The notes under the pieces were generated by a model that saw only the letters and a program-made list of their open reading frames with translations, made no database searches and had not been told where the DNA came from. From assembly GCF_932526225.1 (NCBI RefSeq), contig NC_064035.1, positions 3,161,501 to 3,225,500 of the forward strand: a stretch of DNA of 64,000 bases. Reading direction: 5' to 3'. Shown piece after piece: positions 1-12,719 of this stretch. Both the position numbers and the translations under genes were made by a program. How positions within the stretch are numbered: position 1 is the first letter of the stretch; every line of letters begins with the position of its first letter. The DNA is from Nematostella vectensis. Lineage: Eukaryota > Cnidaria > Anthozoa > Actiniaria > Edwardsiidae.

Positions 1-3000
1 CAATGTTAAGCCTGACAGCGAGGACTCGGAAGATCCTGAACATCTCTTGACCCACATGGGCAAGGACAAGTACAGACAGGTACATTTTACCACACCTAAT
101 CTCAGTTAATTCATCTTACTATGTCTTGCCACATTTAACTTGCCCTTATATTGCCATAACTCAACGCACTTTTCCTTGCCATGCCACACCTCGCCACAAT
201 TTGATTCATCTTGCCAATCATTGCCACACCTGACTGCACTTTACCTCTCCTTACCAAGTCTTGACATACTCTACAATATCTTGCCATTCCTCATCGCACT
301 TATACCTCACCACACTTTGATTCACCTTGCTGCACTGAACCACACCTCTACTACACTTTAACTCGCCAAACAACCCTACATCTCCTGGCCAACACGGGTA
401 TAAACAAGTACAGACAGGTACTCGTGTCACCTTATCATACATGCCATTAGTTAGAAAACTTGCAAATGTTTGAGTATTATAATAAAGAGTATTGTATTGG
501 ATTGGATTCATTTGTCATTTCTCCTCAGACTGTCATGTTTACAGCTACTATGCCACCCCAAGTTGAACGACTAGCCAAGAACTACCTCAGGTAGTGGGAT
601 TTTCATGACTCGAAGAACATTTTTGTCGCGATAACTCTTTGTGTACACTCCATCAAAGAATGTGAAAATGTTATTTGTTTATGACATAATTATATGGTTT
701 GATGCTTGTTATATTCGTCAACATCGTATTCCGTCAGCATTGTAATCCTATTCAACGTCATCATGTTTGTTAACATATCTTCATCTTGGTAAACTTCATT
801 ACATTTGTCAATACCGTCATGTTGCCATTTTGTTAACATCATAATCATCAATGACCTTTCTAACTGATTTATGGATTTTAATCGGTTTAATATTTCAGGC
901 GGCCTGCAGTGGTCTATATCGGCTCTGTTGGTGAGTATGCTATTGAATGTTCATCTACTGTTTGGTGTGATTATATACTAATTTTATATCTCCTTTAAGG
1001 AAAACCGGTTGAGCGCGTGGAACAACGTGTCTACCTGGTTAATGAACAGCAAAAAAGGTATGGTATAGCTCGAGTGGCGTGAACAGGGTCTGTGTATCAT
1101 ACTTGCCATGTAATGAGTGTCAAGAATTAGACTCAGATTTGCAAAATGCAGCAGTGGGTCCTTTAAAAACAACCGATTTATTTGCATCTTTTCTAAAGCC
1201 TTTCCATGCAAAGTTCTACTACTCTTAACAGCTTTATGTATGAGCTCATGACGAATTTTGCTCAAGGGTGGAAGGACATGTGCACAGTTTTACGCGAGTC
1301 TGCCACAGGGTCATATATAACAGAAATGCAATTTTTGCAGGAAGAAACTGTTGGAGTTGCTCAACAAGGACCTGGAGCCTCCTATTATCATCTTTGTCAA
1401 CCAGAAAAAGGTATGGTTCAATCTGTCTGAAAGGACATGACGGAAAAACCTAAAAACGCGCAATTCAAGATAGAGAGAAAAGACACAATTACTTACAATG
1501 GCTATAGGTTCCTTGTTCTACGGACTGATTTTCAAAACACAAATAACGTGAGGCCTAAGTGCACATAACCAGATTTTGGCTTTTTAAGATATTTTTTCCT
1601 TGATCATCATTGACCCGTGCATCAGTTCAGGGACGAAAAGCTCAAATTTCAATGACACTTTACAAAAAGTCGCATCACTTGATATTTTGTTTGCTATAAG
1701 TTACTAAGTACTCAGTGAAATTATCCGCCTTATTCGATATGAAATAGGCTTATTTGAAGCGTCACGCCATGTTTTTCCGTCATGTCGTCTGAAAGAAAAC
1801 TGGCTAAGAGTAGGCCCCCATTAACCAACGATTCGTATCCTGTCCGAATGTCTAGAACATATAAAGGTTTGTCTGAAAGAAAACAGGCTAAGAGTAGGCC
1901 CCCATTAACTAACGATTCGTAACCTGTCCGAACGTCTAGAACATATAAAGGTTTGTCTGAAAGAAAACAGGCTAAGAGTAGGCCCCCATTAACTAACGAT
2001 TCGTAACCTGTCCGAATGTCTAGAACATATAAAGGTTTGTCTGAAAGAAAACAGGCTAAGAGTAGGCTCCCATTAACTAACGATTCGTAACCTGTCCGAA
2101 TGTCTAGAACATATAAAGGTTTGTCTAAAAGAATACTGGCTTAGAGTAGGTCCCCATTAACTAACGATTCGTAACCTGTCCGAATGTCTAAAACATATAA
2201 AGGTTTGTCTAAAAGAATACTGGCTAAGAGTAGGCCCCCATTAACCAACGATTCGTAACCTGTCCGAATGTCTAGAACATATAAAGGTTTGTCTAAAAGA
2301 AAACAGGCTAAGAGTAGGCCCCCATTAACTAACGATTCGTAAACTGTCCGAATGTCTAGAACATATAAAGGTTTGTCTGAAAGAATACTGGCTAAGAGTA
2401 GGCCCCCATTAACTAACGATTCGTAACCTGTCCGAATGTCTAGAACATATAAAGGTTTGTCTGAAAGAAAACAGGCTAAGAGTAGGCCCCCATTAACCAA
2501 CGATTCGTAACCTGTCCGAATGTCTAGAACATATAAAGGTTTGTCTGAAAGAATACTGGCTTAGAGTAGGCCCCCATTAACTAACGATTCGTAACCTGTC
2601 CGAATGTCTAGAACATATAAAGGTTTGTCTGAAAGAATACTGGCTAAGAGTAGGCCCCCATTAACTAACGATTCGTAACCTGTCCGAATGTCTAGAACAT
2701 ATAAAGGTTTGTCTGAAAGAAAACAGGCTAAGAGTAGGCCCCCATTAACCAACGATTCGTAACCTGTCCGAATGTCTAGAACATATAAAGGTTTGTCTGA
2801 AAGAATACTGGCTTAGAGTAGGCCCCCATTAACTAACGATTCGTAACCTGTCCGAATGTCTAAAACATATAAAGGTTTGTCTAAAAGAATACTGGCTAAG
2901 AGTAGGCCCCCATTAACCAACGATTCGTAACCTGTCCGAATGTCTAGAACATATAAAGGTTTGTCTAAAAGAAAACAGGCTAAGAGTAGGCCCCCATTAA

Positions 3001-6000
3001 CTAACGATTCGTAAACTGTCCGAATGTCTAGAACATATAAAGGTTTGTCTGAAAGAATACTGGCTAAGAGTAGGCCCCCATTAACTAACGATTCGTAACC
3101 TGTCCGAATGTCTAGAACATATAAAGGTTTGTCTGAAAGAAAACAGGCTAAGAGTAGGCCCCCATTAACCAACGATTCGTAACCTGTCCGAATGTCTAGA
3201 ACATATAAAGGTTTGTCTGAAAGAATACTGGCTTAGAGTAGGCCCCCATTAACTAACGATTCGTAACCTGTCCGAATGTCTAGAACATATAAAGGTTTGT
3301 CTGAAAGAATACTGGCTAAGAGTAGGCCCCCATTAACTAACGATTCGTAACCTGTCCGAATGTCTAGAACATATAAAGGTTTGTCTGAAAGAAAACAGGC
3401 TAAGAGTAGGCCCCCATTAACCAACGATTCGTAACCTGTCCGAATGTCTAGAACATATAAAGGTTTGTCTGAAAGAATACTGGCTTAGAGTAGGCCCCCA
3501 TTAACTAACGATTCGTAACCTGTCCGAATGTCTAGAACATATAAAGGTTTGTCTGAAAGAATACTGGCTAAGAGTAGGCCCCCATTAACTAACGATTCGT
3601 AACCTGTCCGAATGTCTAGAACGTATAAAGGTTTGTCTAAAAGAATACTGCTAAGAGTAGGCCCCCATTAACCAACGATTCGTAACCTGTCCGAATGTCT
3701 AGAACATGATGTATAGAAAGTTCTACAGTATAAGCTCTCTAGCCTCTAACCTAATCTTGCATCAAGAACCCCAGAATAAGACAATTTTTCAACAAGATCG
3801 CTGACCCCAAAGGAAATGACTCACATATACGCGAGTAAACAACGTCGCAGGGCGTAACTCAATTAATAAAGAACATGTTTTTCCCTTTAATTTGTTCGTA
3901 TTTGTTTCTAAATAACATCAAAACCTTGAGTAATTTTACAAACCCTTTTCTGTTTTATGCAAGTTTTGTCTCCATGCAAGTTCTGGTTACAATTTATTGA
4001 GAAACGCTTTCTCTGTCTGTCTTCTGGTTACAATTTATTGAGAAACGCTTTCTCTGTCTGTCTTCTGGTTACAATTTATTGAGAAACGCTTTCTCTGTCT
4101 GTCTTCTGGTTATAATTTACTGAGAAACGTTTTCTCTGTCTGTCTTCTGGTTACAATTTATTGAGAAACGCTTTCTCTGTCTGTCTTCTGGTTACAATTT
4201 ATTGAGAAACGTTTTCTCTGTCTGTCTTCTGGTTACATTTTATTGGAAAACGCTTTCTCTGTCTTTCTTTTGGTTACAATTTATTGAGAAACGCTTTCAC
4301 TGTCTGTCTTCTGGTTACAATTTATTGAGAAACGCTTTCTCTGTCTGTCTTCTGGTTACAATTTATTGAGAAACGTTTTCTCTGTCTGTCTTCTGGTTAC
4401 AATTTATTGAGAAACGCTTTCTCTGTCTGTCTTCTGGTTACAATTTATTGAGAAACGCTTTCTCTGTCTGTCTTTCAGGGTGCAGATGTACTTGCAAAGT
4501 CTCTTGAAAAAATGGGTGTAAGTAATTTGATAGCATTGAAGTTGGCGATAGATGTCTTCATGAATTCAGGGATTCATTTGTTATGATTTTTAAACAGTTT
4601 CGCGCTACAACTCTCCACGGAGGCCGTAACCAGGAACAGAGGTGAGTTTGGACTATCAACAAATGAGGGTTCTAGTTGGAGTAGTAATACCGCGAATCAA
4701 TTACGCTTGTTAGCAGAAAAGTGTCAATAAGATGTACAATGAGAAATAAATAAAAAGCGTGATTGTCTCAGTTTAAGCCAATTCGTGATGGTTGGAAAGG
4801 AAAGAGAGAAGTTGGTTGGCGCTCAAAAGTTACTCTTTTTTTTTCAGAGAGTTTGCATTGTCAAGTTTGAAGGGAGGATCGAAGGACATCCTTGTAGCGA
4901 CAGACGTAGCCGGTCGTGGTATCGACATCAAGTGAGTTCTTCTTTAAAGTGATCTAGTTGTTCACAAGACTCTGTTGAAGAAACTTAAAGTTCAACAATT
5001 GTTTAAGCTGCAATTGCTTGGTTTAAATCTTTTCTATAAGACCGGAAGCAGAAACTAAGCATAAACGACACAGTTTTGAGCTACCCAATAAAAATGTGAA
5101 TCCTCAGTCCTAGGGCCACTACTTTTCATCATAATTACAATAATGTGATGAATGTATTTACACCAACAGAATCACAATTTCCATTTTGTTTTCAAATAGG
5201 GATGTGTCCCACGTCATCAATTACGATATGGCTAAAACAATTGAAGGTAAGTTACACACGAGTCTTTACTCAGTCCGTCAATTTGGTCAACAACATTTGC
5301 CTACACCAAAGGTGTTTAGTCATACAAAGAAAATTTTAATGAACGTACATAGGCCATTCGATAAACCTCTATATTTTTTGGTTATCCTGTGTAATCAGAA
5401 ATGACACCAAACTTGATATCACAGCTACTTTTCAAATGATAGTGGACTGTGATTAATATATATTGTTGCATATGATCTTTTCTAGATTATACCCATCGTA
5501 TTGGTCGAACTGGTCGTGCTGGTAAGACAGGTATTGCTGTCTCCTTCCTGACACAATCAGACAGCGGCGTGTTCTATGACTTGAAACAGCTTCTTCTATC
5601 CAGTCCGGTAAGTTACTTTGTCACTAAGCAGATACCACTTAGCCTTACACCGCACCCATGTATCACCAAGCGTGAATTATCACTCCTACCGAGCACACCT
5701 TATTAGCAAGCGCAGAATATCAGTCAACACCAGGTGCATAAAGATTTAGCTAAATTTTAGTGAACTAAACTAGTTAGTGAAATAAGCTAGCACGTCTGAT
5801 GTTTAACTCATGGATTCAAACAGGTTTTGTAAAGATCAAAGTAGTTTGCTAATGGCATACTCGTAATGTGCCCATTATGCAAGATTGCAAAATATCTGAC
5901 CAAAAGTTAAAATGTAATTTGTTTTCCCAGGTGAGCTCTTGTCCATCTGAACTGGCCAACCACCCAGAGGCACAACACAAACCTGGAACTGTGCTAACAA

Positions 6001-6032
6001 AGAAGAGAAAGGAAGAAACAATCTTTGTATAG
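1..6032 (+). CDS. DDX23: DDX23/PRP28 spliceosomal DEAD-box RNA helicase, C-terminal part (5' end outside window)
   Basis: Coding exons read at 1-79, 529-590, 899-930, 1000-1057, 1341-1410, 4479-4517, 4598-4641, 4848-4931, 5200-5246, 5486-5607 and 5931-6032 (stop TAG). All junctions are GT-AG and keep frame. The joined protein runs from just before the SAT-type motif (FTATMPP) through helicase domain 2: [32 protein letters not shown], the [12 protein letters not shown] motif and the [10 protein letters not shown] motif, then the DDX23-specific tail ending [17 protein letters not shown]. The family is the U5 snRNP 100-kDa protein/yeast Prp28, which helps exchange U1 for U6 at the 5' splice site in the nucleus. 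The tail following the RecA-like domain separates it from other DEAD-box paralogues. The N-terminal RS-like region and helicase motifs Q to DEAD lie upstream of the window. Its long fifth intron (1411-4478) holds two minisatellites. Confidence 0.95.
379..417 (+). repeat. decayed copy of DDX23 exon end plus 5' splice site
   Basis: These 39 bases match the last 39 bases of the preceding exon (41-79) at 31 positions by my alignment. The final 13 bases before the donor are identical, and both are followed by GTAC. The stretch between the two (about 100-370) is a degenerate run of short TTGCCACACC-like motifs. It reads as a tandem duplication of the exon-intron junction with a surviving decoy donor at 418. 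Confidence 0.75.
1787..3707. repeat. 84-bp minisatellite with 672-bp higher-order unit (DDX23 intron)
   Basis: About 23 copies of an 84-bp unit containing GTCTGAAAGAAAACAGGCTA and CCATTAACTAACGATTCG. Because 84 is a multiple of three, open frames appear on the minus strand, but these are repeat artefacts. Variants (GGCTAAG/GGCTTAG, AAACAGG/ATACTGG, ACCTGTCC/AACTGTCC) recur at a spacing of 672 bp, which is eight units: 2141-2752 is nearly the same as 2813-3424. This points to a recent block duplication of eight monomers. Confidence 0.95.
3981..4477 (+). repeat. 41-bp minisatellite built on a 3' splice-site pyrimidine tract (DDX23 intron)
   Basis: About 12 copies of a 41-bp unit containing TTCTGGTTACAATTTATTGA and CTTTCTCTGTCTGTC. 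The last copy runs directly into TCTTTCAG, the acceptor of the exon at 4479. The monomer therefore carries the natural pyrimidine tract, with CTTCTGG in the place where the functional copy has CTTTCAGG. Confidence 0.93.
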
Positions 6033-6054
6033 CACACTCTGTTCACAGTGGTGT

Positions 6055-6060
6055 AATAAA
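6055..6060 (+). terminator. poly(A) signal of DDX23
   Basis: AATAAA lies 23 bases after the DDX23 stop codon, followed by a TTTATTGTTGTG GU-rich stretch. The 3' UTR would be very short. Confidence 0.7.
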
Positions 6061-8179
6061 ATCAGAACTTTATTGTTGTGTAATTAACAAGTGCGTGTGG
6101 ATTATTTAAAAAAATAACAGTTTATTTAGCAGGGAAACTACCAAACTTTGGGAATGTGTAAAGGGATAACTTTAATTAATGAAAGTGATTTCGGTCATCG
6201 TGTCGATTTGGGTTTCCTGTGGAACAAACCTCCGCCTCTTGGAAACGAAATCTCACGTCCCCTCCCCCCATCGTCAATTAGTAGTCTTTGTTGTCTTTGC
6301 GTTGCCTTTACAGCTTCGATTTGGACGTTGGGCTACCTTTGGCAGTCCGCGATACAAACGGCCAAGATTTTTCGCACTTGCCCTGTGTTTCCGATAATGT
6401 TTGAAAGCTCCTTCGATTTATAAGTTATATATACCGCGAATGCGATGGCGATATCAAAGAATTATATGGTAAGTATGACGACTTATGATCCGATGTTTTA
6501 CGGGGTTTGCTTATCATGGCTTTCGAAGTTTGTCATTTGATAATAAAAGAACTCGGATAATCAAACTTGCCCCGAACCTAAGGGCAAAGGCGAAAGGTAT
6601 TCAAACAGCCCAAATCCCATTGCCTGAGGATTGTACTGTAAGGCTCTGTTTATAAATGCAACTGAGCGAAATAACTTTATAAAGGGAAGACAAACCAACC
6701 AAAAATTCAAACAAAAAAAAGGCGTGTTGCGGACAGACTCGCGGACTTTTCTAGATTACTGTTCAAGCATAGACTATATCGGATTGTCTATTTGTTGTTT
6801 TTAACACTTGTTATCGTCGAGTGAAGAAATAACATGCCAGATCTTAAGTATACAATTTTGAAGATATATCGTATGATTTGTTATAAATTTGATTTCTATC
6901 ATTATTTATGTTTGTAGCGTCATGTAAATAAATACCGAGCCATCGAGTCGTTTTTTGATTTCGCGGCAACAACGGGTAAATAATAAGCATTTAGTAGATC
7001 TCTGTGTTATTCGATGAGACTTGTGTATAAAGGGAAATGTAAAATCAATCCGAATAATCTCATTTCTCTGACCCGCTTCTCGGCCCTTCTAATATCAGAA
7101 ATAAAATTGTCCTTTTTTTAATTTGATACTGGGTTTGCAGTATTTTATATTTTGAGTCTATTTTCCACAGCAATGTCCATTCCTGAGCCCAAGAAATAAA
7201 ACAAAATTGATTGCTACATTATTTTAAACCAAGACAAACACAGCCAGACACAGATTCTTTAGAAATCAGTGGGCTTCAGTGAATACTGCAGTGTACTTAC
7301 ATGCAGAAGCTGTTGTTAGGGAGAAGCAGGAAATCATAAATTCTGTATAGTTCGCTATATGTTAATACATGAGCAGTAGTCTTTTCAGTAGCTATTATCA
7401 TGGCCACCACTTAGACCCAAATAGCTTACTGCGTATGTACAGGCATGCAGCTCGGGGTGGGCACACGGGTTGTGCCCCTCCCACTCAACCACCAAAAAGC
7501 AGTCTTCTTTTTAAAATATACTTACTTTCCATAATTGTTTCCAGATTTTTCAGATTGTTTGTTATGGTTATAAGACTTAACCCTTTGTTTTTTTAGACAT
7601 ACAATGCCTTTAATTAAATAATTTCTTTTGTTTAATAAAATAAGACCACAAGCAATAGCCCAATTTCTAGTTTCACTATGACCGCTGGACTTACAGACTA
7701 AGGATGCATAAATACAGTGTAAGCCTTGACTTGAGGCAATTTTCATGCGCAGACCAGTGAGAATCCTCTGGAACTTGGAATAAAACAATGCAAAAACCTG
7801 TGAATACTTAATTATCCCACTGGTATTTGCAATCGATTCAATTAAAACCGAGGATTGTATTTATGCGTCCTCTGTGCCTATGACCAGCAGGCACAACGGA
7901 ACTCGAAACTGGACTATTTGTTTTTGTTCTATTTCTTTTATAAGACAAACAGAGAAACCATGAAACAAAGGGTTAATGATCAGCCAAAACAGTGGCTGCA
8001 AAGAAAAGGGAGGTCTTGCATAAATCTGGCTTATGGAAAATAATGTGCAAACTGCCCCACAATAATCTAAAAGAGTATAGCTGATTTAACCCTTGCAATT
8101 AACCTACCAATCTATGAGCTTGAGCACTTCACTTCTTCACGAGAACTTCTAGTAGTACCAGTTGTTGATATTGCATTGC
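6061..8179. other. intergenic, no gene recognised
   Basis: This stretch separates the 3' end of DDX23 from the 3' end of the minus-strand COX7A-like gene. Short open frames (for example 6148-6423) lack coding features I can support. A loose inverted similarity exists between about 7683-7722 and 7852-7895 around GATGCATAAATACAG. I see nothing else. Confidence 0.5.
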
Positions 8180-8185
8180 TTTATT
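8180..8185 (-). terminator. poly(A) signal of the COX7A-like gene
   Basis: TTTATT on the plus strand is AATAAA on the minus strand. It lies about 130 bases past the stop codon at 8314-8316. Confidence 0.55.
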
Positions 8186-8313
8186 TTTTTAATGTACATT
8201 AATATATATAAACAACTTTAATTTTCCCTATAAATTTTACAGACCAGAATTTTTACATATTTATCCACAAACGTTACATGATTTAGTACAATGCAGTACT
8301 TGGCAGAAGTCAC

Positions 8314-11300
8314 TTATTTCTCTTTCTTGGGCATGGTGTTAGTGGCCATCATCCCGATAGACAACAAAGTCAGGCCAAGACCAACAACTGATGCAATCAT
8401 TGCTCCCCTAGAACAAATAGAGGCATTAATTATTATTATTATTTTTTGCTAATGACCCTTCTTGGGTCTGGATGCTGAATTGATAGGAATCAGATACAAA
8501 GTGTTAAAGCAATCGCACCAGTTTACTTTTGGGCAATTGTGTAACAATCTTTGATGAGTTTAAACAGAAATTGTGAAAAAATGTTTCAAAATTGGAATTT
8601 TTTTTTTAGGTTTTGTAGTGTCTGATAATTAAGAGAGAATGGCCTGTTAAATAGCGTGGGTTCTAATACATTCTTTTGTTGGCTAAGTTTTCCATTGGCC
8701 CGCTTTAAGTAAATTGGTTTGAATGCCAGACTGACTCAGTGATAAAGGGCACCATATAGCAAGGAACATACAGCTTACATATGTCTGACCAATGAACACA
8801 GCTTAGTTCAAGATTGCTGATTTTTGTATGAGGAAATGTTATCCCAGAGAAAACTAAAACTAAACTTCTCCCATTTTCTCTTTTTTTTATGTTCTGTGTA
8901 CCTGTTCGTCTTGCTCATCCTGTGTTTGTTATTTCTGAAATTATTGTAACTATTATTTAAGCTGAACCCGCCTAGATTGGCCTGTTCTATTAGCGGGTGA
9001 GCACATAAAAGAAAAAATAATGTATCTATGTACAATAAAGTTGAAGTTGAAACTCTAATGGCATTATAGTAAGACCTGCAAACTTAATTCATGTAGGAGC
9101 AGGAAAATAAATCCAGAACCTAGTGGTAAACGGCACAAGGACTACTGTAGAAAAGGGTAAATGAAACAGTAACATAAATAAACGAAATCCATCATAGACA
9201 AATCTAATAAACTGGTAAAAAAATGTGTAACTATACAAAATCTATTTTTTACCTGTAGATGCGCATATCATTAACCCCATGCTTCAGATAGATAGGAGTG
9301 TCTCCAGTCTGTAAAAATAAAAATTTATGACTTTAAAATGACAGTACACCCATCTACAATAGACACACAGAAATGACTGTACACCCATCTACAATAGACA
9401 CACTGTGATGACTGTACACCTTTCTACAATAGACACAAAGAGATGACTGTACACCCATCTACAATAGACACACTGAGATGACTGTACACTCATCTACAAT
9501 AGACACAAATAGATGACTGTACACCCATCTACAATAGACACACAGAGGTGACTGCACACCCATCTACAATAGACACACAGAGATGACTGTACACCCATCT
9601 ACAATAGACACACAGAGATGACTGTACACCCATCTACAATAGACACAAAGAGATGACTGTACACCCATCTACAATAGACACAGTGAGATGACTGTTCACC
9701 TTTCTACAATAGACACAAAGAGATGACTGTACACCCATCTACAATAGACACACTGAGATGACTGTACACTCATCTACAATAGACACAAATAGATGACTGT
9801 ACACCCATCTACAATAGACACACTGAGATGACTGTTCACCTTTCTACAATAGACACAAAGAGATGACTGTACACCCATCTACAATAGACACACTGAGGTG
9901 ACTGTTCACCTTTCTACAATAGACACAAAGAGATGACTGTACACCCATCTACAATAGACACACAGAGATGACTGCACGACCATCTACAATAAACACACAG
10001 AGATGACTGTTCAGCCATCTACAATAGACACACTTAGATGACCGTACACCCATCTACAATAGACACAAAGAGATGACTGTACACCCATCTACAATAAACA
10101 CACTGAGATGACTGTTCAGCCATCTACAATAGACACACTGAGATGACTGTACACCCATCTACAATAGACACAAAGAGATGACTGTACACCCATCTACAAT
10201 AGACACACTTAGATGACCGTACACCCATCTACAATAGACACAAAGAGATGACTGTACACCCATCTACAATAAACACACTGAGATGACTGTTCAGCCATCT
10301 ACAATAGACACACTGAGATGACTGTACACCCATCTACAATAGACACACTGAGGTGACTGTACACCCATCTACAATAGACACACTGATATGACTGTACACC
10401 CATCTACAATAGACACACAGAGATGACTGTACACCCATCTACAATAGACACAGTGAGATGACTGTTCAGCCATCTACAATAGACACACAGAGATGACTGT
10501 ACACTCATCTACAATAGACACAAAGAGATGACTGTACACCCATCTACAATAGACACAAAGAGATGACTGTACACCCATCTACAATAGACACACTGATATG
10601 ACTGTTCACCCATCTACAATAAACACACAGAGATGACTGTTCAGCCATCTACAATAGACACACTGATATGACTGTACACCCATCTACAATAGACACAAAG
10701 AGATGACTGTACACCCATCTACAATAGACACACAGAGATGACTGTTCACCCATCTACAAAAGACACACAGAGATGACTGCACGACCATCTACAATAAACA
10801 CACAGAGATGACTGTTCACCTTTCTACAATAGACACACAGAGATGACTGCACGACCATCTACAATAAACACACAGAGATGACTGTTCAGCCATCTACAAT
10901 AGACACACTGAGATGACTGTACACCCATCTACAATAGACACAAAGAGATGACTGTACACCCATCTACAATAGACACACTTAGATGACCGTATACCCATCT
11001 ACAATAGACACAAAGAGATGACTGTACACCCATCTACAATAGACACAGTGAGATGACTGTTCACCCATCTACAATAAACACACAGAGATGACTGTTCAGC
11101 CATCTACAATAGACACACTGATATGACTGTTCACCCATCTACAATAGACACACAGAGATGACTGCACGACCATCTACAATAAACACACAGAGATGACTGT
11201 TCAGCCATCTACAATAGACACACTGAGATGACCGTATACCCATCTACAATAGACACAAAGAGATGACTGTACACCCATCTACAATAGACACACTTAGATG

Positions 11301-12292
11301 ACCGTATACCCATCTACAATAGACACAAAGAGATGACTGTTCACCCATCTACAATAGACACACAGAGATGACTGCACGACCATCTACAATAAACACACAG
11401 AGATGACTGTTCAGCCATCTACAATAGACACACTGATATGACTGTTCACCCATCTACAATAGACACACAGAGATGACTGCACGACCATCTACAATAAACA
11501 CACAGAGATGACTGTTCACCTTTCTACAATAGACACACAGAGATGACTGCACGACCATCTACAATAAACACACAGAGATGACTGTTCAGCCATCTACAAT
11601 AGACACACTGAGATGACTGTACACCCATCTACAATAGACACAAAGAGATGACTGTACACCCATCTACAATAGACACACTGATGTGACTGTTCACCCATCT
11701 ACAATAAACACACAGAGATGACTGTTCAGCCATCTACAATAGACACACTGATATGACTGTTCACCCATCTACAATAGACACACAGAGATGACTGCACGAC
11801 CATCTACAATAAACACACAGAGATGACTGTTCACCCATCTACAATAGACACACTGAGATGACTGTGTATTAACTTACAATATACACGGGGAAGGATAGAT
11901 AAGTATATTGATTTTTTTTAATAAAAAGTAAGATTCGTTTGTTGGATTCTCTTTCTAACAGGTGTGGGAATGTTAGAAAATGGCCTACGACTTCAAATGC
12001 TATCTCTAACCGCCAGTTGAACATAAATAGCATAAGTAAATTAAAGGCTATAGCATCAAGGATAATCACAGAAGGAATACTACGCATGGTAATTTTGTGA
12101 CCACACACACATAAATCCCGCGTAAGGAAATGTGCGTGATGTAGTGCACGTTCGCCCAACACGCGCAGGCATTCGGACACGAACCTTGAAAAGCCTCTGT
12201 AAATTCTTTATCTTGGTTGTCTTGTCGTAAATTCCTTCACTGGCTACATCCTGATTGATTTTCGCCGCGTAGTTTTTTCGAAGGTCGTCCAT
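8314..12292 (-). CDS. cytochrome c oxidase subunit 7A-like protein
   Basis: Three minus-strand exons: 12185-12292 (start codon at 12290-12292), 9253-9308 and 8314-8407 (stop TAA). Junctions are GT-AG and keep frame, giving about 85 residues. Family hallmarks are a PIYLKHGVNDMRIYR segment, matching the YLKxGxxDxxLYR signature of COX7A/COX7A2L, then one hydrophobic helix (MIASVVGLGLTLLSIGMMAT) and a short basic tail ending MPKKEK. The known role is a small single-pass subunit of complex IV, or of the supercomplex factor, in the mitochondrial inner membrane. The N-terminus is lysine-rich but not a textbook presequence. An in-frame ATG nine codons upstream exists; I chose the one with the ACCAAATGG context. 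The first intron (9309-12184) is nearly all 35-bp repeat. Choice between COX7A and COX7A2L is open. Confidence 0.8.
8870..9053 (+). mobile_element. probable 3' tail of a non-LTR retrotransposon (LINE) remnant
   Basis: The segment contains CCCGCCTAGATTGGCC paired loosely with TATTAGCGGGTGAGCAC, and ends in AATAAAGTTGAAGTTGAA. A terminal AATAAA followed by a short TTGAAG microsatellite is typical of LINE 3' ends in marine invertebrates. No reverse transcriptase remains. It lies in the second intron of the COX7A-like gene. Confidence 0.5.
9339..11865. repeat. 35-bp minisatellite, about 72 copies (COX7A-like intron)
   Basis: The monomer contains GACTGTACACCCATCTACAA and TAGACACACAGAGAT with many single-base variants (CACCTTTC, CAGCCATC, CACGACCATC; AATAAACAC). 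Blocks of variants recur in order, so larger segments were duplicated. The array ends about 30 bases from the acceptor of the minus-strand exon 9253-9308. On the minus strand each monomer includes TCTATTGTAG, an acceptor-like string. Confidence 0.95.
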
Positions 12293-12719
12293 TTGGTAAG
12301 TATTTCGGCAAACAAACAACCAGGAACAACAAAACTGCCAAGTCAGAACTAAGTTATGTTTCGTTACCAGTCTCCTACTAGAACGCTATCAAGAAACATG
12401 ACAGACATCAGGTCACGCAATCCTGATATATTTTTTTATAAGCCTGTGAATACTACTAAAAAGCCGAGAATGCTAGTTTTACCCTTTTTCGGCAAGGAAG
12501 AGGGTAATAATAGGGTACTTTATCTTATTCCAATTTTTCGGCTTTCAACTGAGCCATGTACCTGTGTGTTTACAATCTGCGCATGTGCACGTGAAAGCGA
12601 GGCTCCAGTTTGGTTCAGGGCGCCATTTTCGATTTTGTCTGCGGATAAACAAGGTGGAAATGGCAAACTATAACAGATATATCATTATTATTTGGATGCT
12701 TATCTAGTCTTAAAACTAT
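12293..12719. promoter_or_regulatory. shared head-to-head promoter region of COX7A-like gene and separase
   Basis: The two start codons point away from each other across 427 bp, so the genes probably share a bidirectional promoter. At 12578-12589 TGCGCATGTGCA closely resembles the palindromic NRF-1 site, often found at nuclear genes for respiration and at bidirectional promoters. At 12621-12630 CGCCATTTTC resembles a YY1 site. No TATA box is evident. Transcription starts are not known. Confidence 0.5.

Noticed and set aside
2141..3424. Minus-strand open frames with repeated [18 protein letters not shown]
   Set aside because: They come from the 84-bp repeat, whose length is a multiple of three, inside a DDX23 intron on the opposite strand. 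No start context, splice signals or family match.
7072..7100. U2 snRNA fragment (CGCTTCTCGGCCCTTCTAAT)
   Set aside because: Only about 14 bases resemble the 5' end of U2 and nothing downstream matches, so it is most likely chance.
9339..11865. CRISPR-like array
   Set aside because: Repeats are contiguous with no unique spacers, and the setting is an intron of an animal gene.
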